A stretch of DNA of 64,000 nucleotides from Mesocentrotus franciscanus (taxonomy: Eukaryota > Echinodermata > Echinoidea > Camarodonta > Strongylocentrotidae). The stretch is from the NCBI GenBank assembly GCA_037976565.1, contig CP137666.1, forward strand, positions 1,393,495 to 1,457,494. The letters are read 5' to 3'. The notes under the pieces were generated by a model that ran no database searches, was not told the origin of the DNA, and worked only from the letters and a program-made list of their open reading frames with translations. Each line of letters opens with the position of its first letter. Positions within the stretch are counted from its first letter, which is position 1. Position numbers and translations under genes: made by a program. This document shows, piece by piece, positions 59,001 to 64,000 of the stretch.

Positions 59001-62000
59001 TGGGCCAAATAGAATACTTCCCAGACCCTGTGTATGAAAACTTCAGTGGGGACAGCAGAATTTATGAGAGTGCTAATAAACGACTCGAGATTACAGTGAG
59101 TTTAGGAGTTTTCTTCATACACCCTTGTAACACCAATTTTCTGTATATTCTATTATTTTATGTAAACTCGCAGGAGAAACTTGCCTTCTGAAAATGAAAG
59201 CATACTCAATCACTTTTCCTTTTCACATATTGAAGAAATAGCCATACGCTTTACCATTAAATGTAAATACTGGCTTAATAGATGCTTGAAAGTCAAAATT
59301 TCATGTTATAGTTGTGGATTACTATATTAATTTCAATATTCTTTGTATTTTGTCCTGATTTCTGCCCTTAAGAAGAGTAAATCTTATAAATAATTTTAAT
59401 GTAATATACTATAATTCTTTATAATATAATACTAGTACTATTTGTAAAGTAATTTTTATAACTATAAAATTAATGTAATGTGTTTCCTATATATGTCAAA
59501 TGTATTTCATAACTATGTGTTATTATCGTTCTATTATTGTACCTAATGCAAAGTGTTTTGAAATATTTGTGTAACTTATTATTATTCTTATATTTTTTAA
59601 TTATTGTTATTAGTCATCTTCAATAGGGCATTAATATACACTGAACATTATTAAGTTCAGTGGCATAAGGGCTTTATTTTTTTTTCTCTCTTTCTTTGTA
59701 TTTGTCTTGTTTAGTATTCACAGGCTTGACTACACATGCTATGAGTAAATTGGTTGAAGCTAAAATTGTCAATTTTGCTTTTATGTTTTTCTAGGGGATG
59801 AATTTAGACTTGGCAAGCACAGAAGACGATGTACAAGTTTTCTTGGGCACAGATGGAGAATGCAACGTTGATGATCTTGAAATTAATGTCCTGCGTTGTC
59901 AGCTACCAGATGACCAGCCTCAAGCAGGATACTTGAATGGAATACTAGGTCAGGGAGATGCAAAGAATCTTCCAGCTGTAACAGTAAGTGTACACGTATC
60001 TTATATAACAGCATCTTTTTTCATATCCTTTAAAATAACACAATTATTTCATATTGATTTCATATTGGTTGTTAGTACCTGCTTTGCATGGTGCTATTCA
60101 AATACAGAATCATACACCTAAAACGATTACCTAACACATACATGTAATCCCTAGTGTAGCTTTCTTTGATATAAAGTTAATAACTAAATTATTCAGACCC
60201 TTTCCAAGTTTTGTAATTTTTAAGTATGCGAAAAAGTTTGTTACCCCAATTTATGTATCTTGAAAATGTGACATATTAAAACTAACATCTAAAAGTATTC
60301 AACAAAGGCCCTAATTTTAACCAGTCCACTTTTCATTTTTTTTTTAGTTACGAAAAGCACACCCTAAAGAAATAACATCAAATTTACAAGGAATATAATT
60401 AATTCAGTTGTTAACTATATACAATTTCAAAATTTCTTGCAGTTTATAAACGCTAATACAGTAGGGAAAGCACTGTCGACGAATACAGATTGATATTTTC
60501 ATTCCATCTCCCTCTGAAACCCTTGTTCGGCATATTAATGAAAAGGCTCATTTAGTATAAATCAACATATTACAGTGCTGGAAAAACTAGTGAATCACTT
60601 GTTTTACTTTTAAAGGCGTATATCTGACGTTTGTGTTATTGGAGGGGATATGGAGAAGGATAATTGTGCATGCCATTGTAAACCCACACAATGAAATAAT
60701 AGTAAATTGACTCTGTTGTCTTGTTAGGTTGTGCACGGGAACTTACGACTTTACCCAGGCTTTGTTTCAGCATGGTCGGCTACAGGTGATAGTCCAGTAT
60801 TAGCCATCATAATATCTAGTGTGATGGTGGGACTCATTGTGATCATCCCTCTAATAATCATTTTGGTTTGGTGGTCAAGGAAGGAACAACGTCACTTACA
60901 ACAAGCTAGGGAAGAAGTAGAAATGGTCCGTAGTAACATCATGAATAGAATACGAGAAGGTATGTGTCAATGTCTAACAAAAAGTAAAAACAATGTTTTG
61001 TATATACAATGCATGTAAGTATGCATGTTTGCGCGTGGGGCGTGCGGAATGTGGCGTGGGTGTGTATGTGTGAATACATTTTGCTCCGCAATAGCTTAAT
61101 TTTTAACTGTACTTGGGAAATTTAAAATAAATTGACTGTATTTTTCACGTGATTTTGTTAAGGCTTATTTACATAATTATGCCTCGGTAAATGGTGGCGG
61201 TTTGATTTTGTGTGTACTAACAAGTGAAGATGACAAAAAGAAGCTGCGAGCAACAATGGTCCTACATGTACTAACTTCTACGTATCTGTGTGCTTTAAGA
61301 TATAATATGAAGGCAAATTTACTGCATTTATTTTCATAATTATTCGTAACCCTGGTTACATCCGTTTGCAGTGATACCCCACTTGTTACAATCACATAAT
61401 CTGGGATGCGCAGTATACATCTCAGTAAGGAAGCGGGTCATGAAGTAGATCCTAGATACAGACAATGATAAAAATGCGGTATTACAGGAGCGATAATGTC
61501 AATCAAGCTGGAAGAAAGTAGTCATTGTACAATATCAAACACCTTTAACGAGAGCAGCGCATTTGATAGGATTCCCCTTCAGATTTCCCCCCGATGTAAG
61601 TCTAGATCCTTTGCCTAACGTACTGTAACTTTTCTAAATAAGCCATATTTCTCATGCGAAATAGACCGGCTTTTAAATAATAGTAATACACAAAGGAAAC
61701 ATTGTGGAAGAAACCTGAGTTTCCAAACTTTTAGCAGGTGTAGAGGCGCCTCTTTGTGCTTTTTACCCCTATAAAACAAATCGGAGGTGTTTATTTACTC
61801 ATTTGATAGTTCTTTAGAAATATGTTACACGAAAGTTGTTTTTATGGTTAACACTTTGATTTGTGTCGATTAATATATAGTATAGGCAATGCTCATTGAT
61901 AATTGTAAAATATTTTCCCTGTTTGCTATTAGTTGGTAACACGAGCTTGGATGTATCCGAAGCTGACGACAGAACACAGAAGCAAGGGGTTCCATTTAGA

Positions 62001-62380
62001 GGACACGTCCACTGTTTGACAATGATGTTGTTTAATGGGCTTGGTGTTCACCCAGAAACAACGGACCCTGAGGTAATACAGATAAAGTCAGGATATGGTA
62101 ATAAAACATTTCAGATAATGGAGTAATTATTCCGAATAAGTCTACATCATGTTGGAACGATGACGAAAAGCATATAATTGATTTTCATACAAATCATTCT
62201 TGATTATAACTTGTGCACTATCAAGATCTTATGCCTGTCCTGAAATATTTACTTGTAGTACATGGAAGACTTTATGGAACACTCGGCGATATCCTTCTAC
62301 CGTATGCTAAAGAAGAAAGAAGTTTTGATAGACTTCATCAGACAACTAGAGAGGAAGAAAGAAGGACGTGGTCGTGAAAG
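37049..62380 (+). CDS. Plexin 2, ectodomain to first cytoplasmic exons (22 exons, 3' part outside window)
   Basis: Plexins receive semaphorin signals at the cell surface and control cytoskeleton and adhesion through a cytoplasmic GAP. The exons add up to 1,379 codons plus two bases, with no stop and with agreeing phases. Order: signal peptide (about residues 1-25), Sema domain (about 30-480), three cysteine-rich PSI domains alternating with IPT/TIG domains, an RRRR furin-type site, last IPT, one transmembrane helix, a charged juxtamembrane helix, then two exons of the GAP N-half. The RRRR site between IPT domains is a known feature of vertebrate plexin-B proteins, so a plexin B assignment is likely but not proven. 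Introns carry many insertions, but every exon looks intact. Confidence 0.95.
38819..39295 (+). pseudogene. Three decayed copies of sema exon B in the intron
   Basis: Copy a (38,819-38,902) keeps catccatcatcacc, ccccacctcc, catagagag and tcattggagatga in the order of the real exon. Copy b (38,960-39,105) keeps actccaccagat, then ctctaccagtatgctagtgg and ttccactctctgcc. Copy c (39,157-39,295) keeps agtatacagc and ccagtggaatggttcccct, then cctccattgtgaca. All have stops and lack splice sites. They are remnants of tandem duplication of exon B (39,330-39,551). Confidence 0.75.
39330..39551 (+). CDS. Plexin 2 exon B (Sema domain)
   Basis: Acceptor tttggcag|, donor caaaag|gttagt, 222 bases, phase 0 both ends. 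It reads QDGVGRTLYQYASGVVPLSA, then HTVAFMGDTQGYLQK. The VAF.GT..G.L.K strand is the last part of the Sema propeller in plexins. Confidence 0.94.
40166..40863. mobile_element. PiggyBac-like MITE, copy 1 (698 bp)
   Basis: Ends ccctattttaaccggg and cccggttaaaataggg are inverted. The left flank is TTAA and the right flank is TAAA, a damaged TTAA. CCC..GGG termini with a TTAA target are the piggyBac signature. The interior, from atctcggccgt through gatcgccgcgaaaatttgca to acaaaaggtcacgtgacttt, is shared with copy 2 at 50,504-51,247. No transposase is present. Confidence 0.75.
41068..41500. repeat. Foldback built of about 17-bp tandem repeats
   Basis: The left half repeats variants of ggacaactaccccctag or ggataaccacccctag head to tail. 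From about 41,307 the same series runs inverted (tagttgtcctagggggt), with variant order mirrored, so the outer units (ggacacctaccc / ggggttaggtgtcc) pair. Long inverted arms made of short tandem repeats recall sea urchin TU foldback elements. No coding sequence is present. Confidence 0.8.
41656..42703. mobile_element. 1.05-kb element with TTTAAAGGGG inverted ends
   Basis: atttttaaaggggacttcca (41,656) is inverted at the right end, where gggtggacttcccctttaaa runs to 42,703; the inverted repeat is about 33 bases with a few mismatches. It looks like a non-autonomous DNA transposon. A block of the 17-bp ggacaactacc repeats occupies 41,690-41,930 inside it, close to its left end, so the two are nested or share parts. 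Confidence 0.65.
42743..42937. repeat. Foldback element with 20-bp arms
   Basis: tctgggtagtcttgtccagc and its inverse with one mismatch (42,917-42,937) flank about 150 bases. An inner pair, atggggatt / tccccat, extends the pairing. Short non-autonomous element or hairpin. Confidence 0.6.
43182..43319 (+). CDS. Plexin 2 exon C (end of Sema domain)
   Basis: Acceptor ttttgccag|, donor tcacag|gtaggt, 138 bases. It reads YVYETVPLGSASVLKDMLLD then KSTEQITLATSSDQ. It corresponds to the plexin segment Y....V..G.PVL.DM.......LY..T..Q. It is in phase. Confidence 0.93.
43320..44415 (+). other. Plexin 2 intron, no clear element
   Basis: 1.1-kb AT-rich intron. A G-rich patch (43,380-43,400) and a block ending ctagaacagccactgccc (about 43,480) may be remnants of an old insertion. 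Nothing is assignable. Confidence 0.5.
44416..44540 (+). CDS. Plexin 2 exon D (PSI domain 1, first half)
   Basis: Acceptor acatgtag|, donor gcaat|gtgagt, 125 bases. It reads NCGQYQTCDECIGG, then a GGN-repeat loop, then GGPYCGWCTLEAM. This is the PSI pattern C....C..C......YCGWC. The glycine/asparagine-rich insertion in the loop is unusual. Confidence 0.93.
44541..45528 (+). other. Plexin 2 intron, no clear element
   Basis: 1-kb intron. A G-run lies at 44,880-44,892. I recognise no coding sequence or paired repeat. Confidence 0.5.
45529..45658 (+). CDS. Plexin 2 exon E (PSI domain 1, second half)
   Basis: Acceptor ttctaaag|, donor aagaa|gtaaat, 130 bases. It reads MCTKYEACPLRDESTRW then LQCVSISDVQPTSLPYH. 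It completes PSI 1 (C...) and enters the first IPT-like strand (I..V.P.S.P). Confidence 0.91.
45725..45790 (-). repeat. SINE-like 3' end fragment
   Basis: aataataatgataatagttg followed by cattttatatagcgcc is the reverse of the 3' end of the SINE at 3,596-3,862 (ggcgctatacaaatgtaac..attatt). It lies in the intron between E and F (45,659-46,130). Confidence 0.5.
46131..46284 (+). CDS. Plexin 2 exon F (inter-PSI domain)
   Basis: Acceptor cttgttatag|, donor tggat|gtaagt, 154 bases. It reads ITVQQLPDLRSNFQYMCAFN, then CATTNGNTVTCTSPP. The plexin pattern ..V..LP.L....Y.C.F.......A.V....V.C..PP is clear. Confidence 0.93.
46285..46860 (+). other. Plexin 2 intron, no element seen
   Basis: Intron between F and G. 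I recognise nothing. Confidence 0.55.
46861..46960 (+). CDS. Plexin 2 exon G
   Basis: Acceptor tgcttgctag|, donor taaatc|gtaagt, 100 bases. It reads LQLSLSIVSTETDVNLATTD then FFFFDCSVIKS. This matches plexin ..V.L.......F......F..Y.CS leading to PSI 2. Confidence 0.9.
46961..47762 (+). other. Plexin 2 intron, no element seen
   Basis: 0.8-kb AT-rich intron between G and H. Nothing is recognised. Confidence 0.55.
47763..47877 (+). CDS. Plexin 2 exon H (PSI domain 2)
   Basis: Acceptor ttcttgcag|, donor gtaaat|gtaagc, 115 bases. It reads CLSCVTTPFPCDWCVYDNKC then SSSCQTGDTVVIGVN. Spacing C..C....FPC.WC....C is the plexin PSI 2 pattern. Confidence 0.94.
48382..48519 (+). CDS. Plexin 2 exon I
   Basis: Acceptor gtctctatag|, donor tcaaag|gtaatt, 138 bases, phase 0. 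It reads QGFCPQLLGATEAFLIPVGI then ARNLPTDPSK. It fits plexin ..CP.....EILIPVG....I.L.ARNLP. Confidence 0.94.
49001..49102 (+). CDS. Plexin 2 exon J
   Basis: Acceptor atttccag|, donor aaacag|gtaaaa, 102 bases, phase 0. It reads YECILDIEGEEVRVSSTTF then ILCND. It corresponds to the plexin pattern Y.C.L...G....V.A.....S..C. Confidence 0.92.
49103..49910 (+). other. Plexin 2 intron, no element seen
   Basis: 0.8-kb intron between J and K. No repeat or coding sequence is recognised. Confidence 0.55.
49911..50004 (+). CDS. Plexin 2 exon K
   Basis: Acceptor tattttcag|, donor gcatg|gttagc, 94 bases. It reads YMYNENILEKNVTVSVQWNG. It matches the plexin strand Y......V.V.V.W...... before PSI 3. The donor gttagc is slightly weak but phase agrees with exon L. 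Confidence 0.88.
50504..51247. mobile_element. PiggyBac-like MITE, copy 2 (744 bp)
   Basis: Ends ccctaataaggccggg and cccggccttattagag are inverted and flanked on both sides by TTAA. The interior is about as long as copy 1 (40,166-40,863) and largely the same. Both ends differ from copy 1 in the same way (TAATAAGGCC in place of TATTTTAACC). No transposase is present. Confidence 0.82.
51509..51699 (+). CDS. Plexin 2 exon L (PSI domain 3)
   Basis: Acceptor gaattgcag|, donor actgat|gtaaga, 191 bases. It reads YKCSVNSGSCSRCLS, then LKCGWCGDDCNVIQ and LCSAPVITD. This is the third PSI (YKC...GSC..C.......CGWC), leading into the first IPT domain (P.I..). Confidence 0.95.
51700..52168 (+). other. 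Plexin 2 intron, no element seen
   Basis: Intron between L and M. Nothing is recognised. Confidence 0.55.
52169..52323 (+). CDS. Plexin 2 exon M (IPT/TIG domain)
   Basis: Acceptor tctttaag|, donor cagag|gtaaat, 155 bases. It reads FDPLSGPINGRTRLEIIGTD then IGVVFDDVLQI. The P.SGP..G.T.L.I.G...G pattern is the IPT signature. Confidence 0.95.
52890..52975 (-). repeat. tRNA-like segment (SINE head)
   Basis: Read on the minus strand, tggctcattgatagagcggt resembles an A box. About 30 bases later atcccgggttcgaaat resembles a pol III B box (GGTTCGAAT). It looks like the tRNA-derived head of a SINE. Loop pairing for a functional tRNA was not established. Confidence 0.5.
53003..53530 (-). repeat. tRNA-derived SINE, minus strand, interrupted by a MITE
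   Basis: The 3' tail is aataataataatgatagtca at 53,003. The body holds gcacttatac..gtgcacaag, then ggtggagagtggaaaatgta and cttgccaaaggac. The head side (ggcaggactagaacca ... ttatcctttagaccatgac) carries a B-box-like sequence. A 161-base element (53,313-53,473) is inserted in the head. Confidence 0.7.
53313..53473. mobile_element. MITE with GGCGGATCTA inverted ends, nested in a SINE
   Basis: Ends gtggcggatcta and tagatccgcccctg are inverted with one mismatch. Both flanks carry acgaaca (53,306-53,312 and 53,474-53,480), a 7-base target duplication. Removing the insert and one copy restores the SINE order. Confidence 0.78.
53690..53965 (-). repeat. tRNA-derived SINE, minus strand
   Basis: Begins with the AT-rich tail (agataataatattggctatt). 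The body has ggcgctcata, ctccaatattacct, then cctgggtggagagtgg and cttgccaaaggacgtt. It ends with gacagggattcaaaccctgt, a B-box-like sequence on the minus strand (cagggtttgaatcc). The same family occurs at 3.6, 53.0, 62.5 and 63.7 kb. Confidence 0.7.
54217..54838. mobile_element. Element with TATGCCTCCGCCC ends and internal repeats
   Basis: tatgcctccgccc (54,217) is inverted as gggcggaggcata (54,826-54,838). Inside, three to four diverged units of about 150 bases repeat tctcaagaaccactagagat then atgaggctc, and tcaaaggtcacagaggtca. It is a non-autonomous element with tandem structure and no intact coding sequence. Confidence 0.7.
54883..54997 (+). CDS. Plexin 2 exon N (IPT domain, second half)
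   Basis: Acceptor tgtttttcag|, donor tatagg|gtgagt, 115 bases. It reads VSCMADISTEVISGSIEITV then FQYR. It ends the IPT fold (I.C...........G...V.V.......S...F.Y). Confidence 0.93.
54998..55498 (+). other. Plexin 2 intron, no element seen
   Basis: Intron between N and O with a short GAATT repeat (about 55,058-55,078). Nothing else is recognised. Confidence 0.55.
55499..55632 (+). CDS. Plexin 2 exon O (second IPT domain)
   Basis: Acceptor ctccgatag|, donor gagat|gtaagt, 134 bases. It reads DPMITGFNPREGPVAGGTEI then TISGMYLDTGRDI and DADCVE. The P.I....P..GP.AGGT.ITI.G..L..G pattern is a canonical plexin IPT. Confidence 0.96.
55956..56132 (+). CDS. Plexin 2 exon P (IPT 2 end / IPT 3 start)
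   Basis: Start placed after ttattttgaag (55,955), because only this AG gives the phase needed by exon O. The later ttttcaag does not. It reads SFQDTIATCITSSIPENEQV then YTFTYMPNPRIEDI and ends TSIMS before a split codon. Donor catgtc|gtaagt. The I.C.T......V.......F.Y..NP.I..I pattern marks the IPT boundary. Confidence 0.9.
56133..56953 (+). other. Plexin 2 intron, no element seen
   Basis: 0.8-kb AT-rich intron between P and Q. Nothing is recognised. Confidence 0.55.
56954..57053 (+). CDS. Plexin 2 exon Q (third IPT domain)
   Basis: Acceptor tttcaacag|, donor tctgag|gtatga, 100 bases. It reads SGGLDITLTGVRFYLIQEPR then IVVTSL. The SGG..I...G.....I..P.. pattern is the start of an IPT fold. 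Confidence 0.93.
57783..58377. mobile_element. Element with AAGTCCACTCC inverted ends enclosing a long palindrome
   Basis: ctttaaagcccaagtccact (57,783) is inverted as agtggacttgtactttaag (ending 58,377). Inside, arms at about 58,007-58,090 and 58,098-58,179 are near-perfect inverses, for example taaccaaatttaatgcatac / gtatgcattaaatttggtta, around a very short loop. It lies in the intron between Q and R (57,054-58,858). Its ends resemble the TTTAAAGGGG..GTCCACCC ends at 41,656-42,703. Confidence 0.75.
58859..59095 (+). CDS. Plexin 2 exon R (IPT 3 end, furin-type site, IPT 4 start)
   Basis: Acceptor gtcctaaag|, donor attaca|gtgagt, 237 bases, phase 0. It reads LCNGTETILTCPTPSFPDD, then AIPARRRRATDDA, FEFDGYVIDLGQIEYFPDP and RLEIT. 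RRRR is a proprotein-convertase consensus. Vertebrate plexin-B proteins are cleaved at such a site. Cleavage here is inferred. Confidence 0.95.
59096..59794 (+). other. Plexin 2 intron, no element seen
   Basis: 0.7-kb very AT-rich intron between R and S. Nothing is recognised. Confidence 0.55.
59795..59983 (+). CDS. Plexin 2 exon S (last IPT domain)
   Basis: Acceptor tttttctag|, donor gtaaca|gtaagt, 189 bases, phase 0. It reads GMNLDLASTEDDVQVFLGTD, then LEINVLRCQLPDDQP. The G..L......V.V..G...C.V.....L.C..P pattern matches the membrane-proximal IPT. Confidence 0.94.
59984..60727 (+). other. Plexin 2 intron, no element seen
   Basis: 0.7-kb AT-rich intron between S and T. Nothing is recognised. 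Confidence 0.55.
60728..60959 (+). CDS. Plexin 2 exon T (transmembrane helix, juxtamembrane)
   Basis: Acceptor tcttgttag|, donor gagaag|gtatgt, 232 bases. V.V.GNL.....G begins it. Then comes a hydrophobic helix (VLAIIISSVMVGLIVIIPLI to the WW), then the charged stretch SRKEQRHLQQAREEVEMV. This is the single-pass membrane segment and the juxtamembrane coiled coil of a plexin. Confidence 0.96.
60960..61932 (+). other. Plexin 2 intron, no element seen
   Basis: 1-kb intron between T and U, with GTG-rich sequence near 61,030-61,075. Nothing else is recognised. Confidence 0.55.
61933..62072 (+). CDS. Plexin 2 exon U (homologue of plexin 1 exon w1)
   Basis: Acceptor tttgctattag|, donor cctgag|gtaata, 140 bases. 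It reads DVSEADDRTQKQGVPF, then LTMMLFNGLG and TTDPE. It aligns with w1 (MTEVEDQ..GLGIPF ... MLFSGLD ... TADPE), with the same phases and one codon less. Confidence 0.9.
62259..62380 (+). CDS. Plexin 2 exon V (homologue of plexin 1 exon w2), last exon in window
   Basis: Acceptor acttgtag|, donor gaaag|gtattt, 122 bases as in w2. It reads YMEDFMEHSAISFYRMLKKK then VLIDFIRQLERKKEGR. The next expected exon (the equivalent of w3) is not found before the window end. Confidence 0.92.
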
Positions 62381-64000
62381 GTATTTTAAAGGTCTTTAAT
62401 CAATTTTTAAAACATTCCTATTTGAATCGCTATCTCTTGGTCGAAATCTTAAACAGAAATAGGTAAGATGATACTACTATACATACATAGTCACCACGCA
62501 AGGTGCTCAAGGCGCTCCAATATAGGATTTCTCGGTCAATTTCTTAAGCTTTTCTTCCGTTTTGATACAAAGTTCATTCAAATTCGCGAAATAAAGCTGC
62601 CGGCGTGTAAATTTCATTCAAAATAACACTTTTTTCATTTGATTTACTTATTCGGTCAATGGATTTAGCACGTGTTTCATTCAATTTAACAACCGCTTAC
62701 AAATGCGCAGTTTGCATTCATTTTCGTCAACAATGGCAAATCGGACGTCCGTACCATTCAATTTCACTTTGGGTCATTCTAAATAACAAAGTTTTCATTC
62801 AAATTCGCCTATCTTTACAAACCTATGATATACATGGTATATGCACATGTTTCTCATTTAAATTAAACAAATGAGTTATTGGTAATTGTGACTGTGATCA
62901 CGATCGTGATTGTGATTCAGTGTGATGGTGATTCAGATTTTGATGTGATTATGATTGTGATTGAACTGATTGTTCTTAACATGTTCAATACAGACTAAAT
63001 ATAATTTACACAAATATAAATAGCTTCAAAGAGATTACGAACGTCGAATAAATTATAAAAAACAAAACCAAGCAAAACATAAAAAATAAATCAATATATA
63101 GAGTATTGATACCCCCCACCATTATGGTACGCCACTCCAATAAATACAACTGTAGTCTGTAAACACACACTTTGCATGCACTTATATCATTGCATATTCA
63201 TAAAAAGACACTCTTGCTTAGTTCCATGCTAATTCTATATTGATGTGGCTAGGTTATATCTACTTAACACATGATCGTTCAGTTGCTAAATAGTGATGAT
63301 TTAGTGGGTATACACCCCTAGTGAGGACAAATAATATGTTTGTTGCTTACCAACCCATACAATTTGAAATGGATTTAGCATGGAACTAAGCTTGCGGGGT
63401 TCTATATATGATCATACTGGGTAAGATTTACATGTTTAATTTGTCTGCAAAACGTGTGAAATTGTATGCAAAGAAACGAATTTAAATTCACGGAAGACGC
63501 TATTACGTAATCGCGAATCGTCTCGCTTTAAATTGAATGAAAATTTTACGAAAAAGAAACACGTTTTAATTCAAATGAAAATGAAATGTTTTTGAATGAT
63601 CGTTTTATGAATTTAAATGCTAAAAAAAGAATTTGAACGAAAAATAACAGCTGCGGTGACAGAATCGGCGAAATTGAATGAACATAAAATGAATTTGTGT
63701 GGCGAAATTGACCGAGAAATCCTGTATTATCCCGGCCCTGTGAGGCTACCGTTTTGGTGTTCTTATAGCAATCAAGGATTTCATTGCTACCAGTACCCAT
63801 TTGACACCTTGGTGGAGAATGGCAAATGTAGATTTGTTACTTGCCAAAGGACTATTATTAATTGATTATGAATTTAATTATAAATGTTTATGCAGTTCTA
63901 TACTCCCATCTTGCTGCAAAAACTCGTGACGAAGGAATCCGTCATTACATTTATGCCACGAGGCAAATTTAATATGGCTTTCATTTTCCACCTCTTAGGG
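62381..64000 (+). other. Plexin 2 intron at window end, SINE with nested DNA element
   Basis: It contains SINE pieces at about 62,480-62,523 and 63,724-63,852, split by an element (62,524-63,723), and a GTGATT simple repeat (62,885-62,975). From about 63,893 to the end a frame stays open (after tttatgcag), but the peptide is not plexin-like and is left unassigned. Confidence 0.65.
62524..63723. mobile_element. 1.2-kb element with 20-bp inverted ends, inserted in a SINE
   Basis: aggatttctcggtcaatttc (62,524-62,543) is perfectly inverted at 63,704-63,723. Flanking ccaaTA and TAttatccc fit a TA target duplication within the SINE sequence ccaatattacc seen at 53.7 kb. Many ttcattcaaattcgc / gcgaaattgaatgaa motifs lie inside, inverted between the two halves. 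No transposase is readable. Confidence 0.8.

Noticed and set aside
63893..64000. Possible next exon of plexin 2 after tttatgcag
   Set aside because: The frame stays open to the window end, but the peptide (YTPILLQKLVTKESV) does not match the expected plexin exon. Too little sequence to judge.

Overview
This is animal genomic DNA: AT-rich, with small exons bounded by GT..AG introns and many repeats. The best fit is an invertebrate deuterostome, most likely an echinoderm such as a sea urchin. I infer this from the plexin gene content, a CR1/L2-type LINE with an N-terminal 2A-like motif, foldback elements built of short tandem repeats, and several families of inverted-repeat elements and tRNA-derived SINEs. 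The species cannot be fixed from the sequence.

Two plexin (semaphorin receptor) genes lie head to tail on the + strand. Plexin 1 (about 260-29,996) enters the window already past its membrane segment. Sixteen small exons encode the whole cytoplasmic part: RasGAP N-half, Rho-GTPase-binding domain, RasGAP C-half and stop. The exons add up to about 1,729 coding bases with consistent phases, apart from one 1-base frame break near 27,083. Its introns hold a remnant of a tyrosine-recombinase gene (1.7-2.1 kb), two foldback elements, a 320-bp tandem duplication, a 2.9-kb CT-rich repeat complex (7.9-10.8 kb), an 8.3-kb array of about 157 copies of a 53-bp unit (12.9-21.2 kb), and an almost complete LINE (22.0-25.5 kb). 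The stop codon sits in the first unit of a 43-bp tandem repeat.

From 30.4 to 37.0 kb lies an AT-rich intergenic stretch with a LINE 3' remnant, a 30-bp inverted repeat and short duplications. Plexin 2 starts at ATG 37,049 with a signal peptide. Twenty-two exons then encode the Sema domain, three PSI domains, IPT/TIG domains, an RRRR furin-type site, the transmembrane helix, and the first two exons of the cytoplasmic region, ending at 62,380. The rest lies beyond the window. The exons add up to 4,139 coding bases with no stop and matching phases. The last two exons match the first two exons of plexin 1 in phase and nearly in length, so the two genes are tandem paralogues. The intron between sema exons 1 and 2 carries three decayed copies of sema exon 2.

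No bacterial-type system, CRISPR array or operon is present. The more unusual signals are: a missing conserved GAP arginine in plexin 1; frame breaks in both plexin 1 and the LINE that all fall at short mononucleotide runs; a 2A-like motif with Q for the key N; paired inverted-repeat elements whose two arms have changed together; and elements nested inside other elements.
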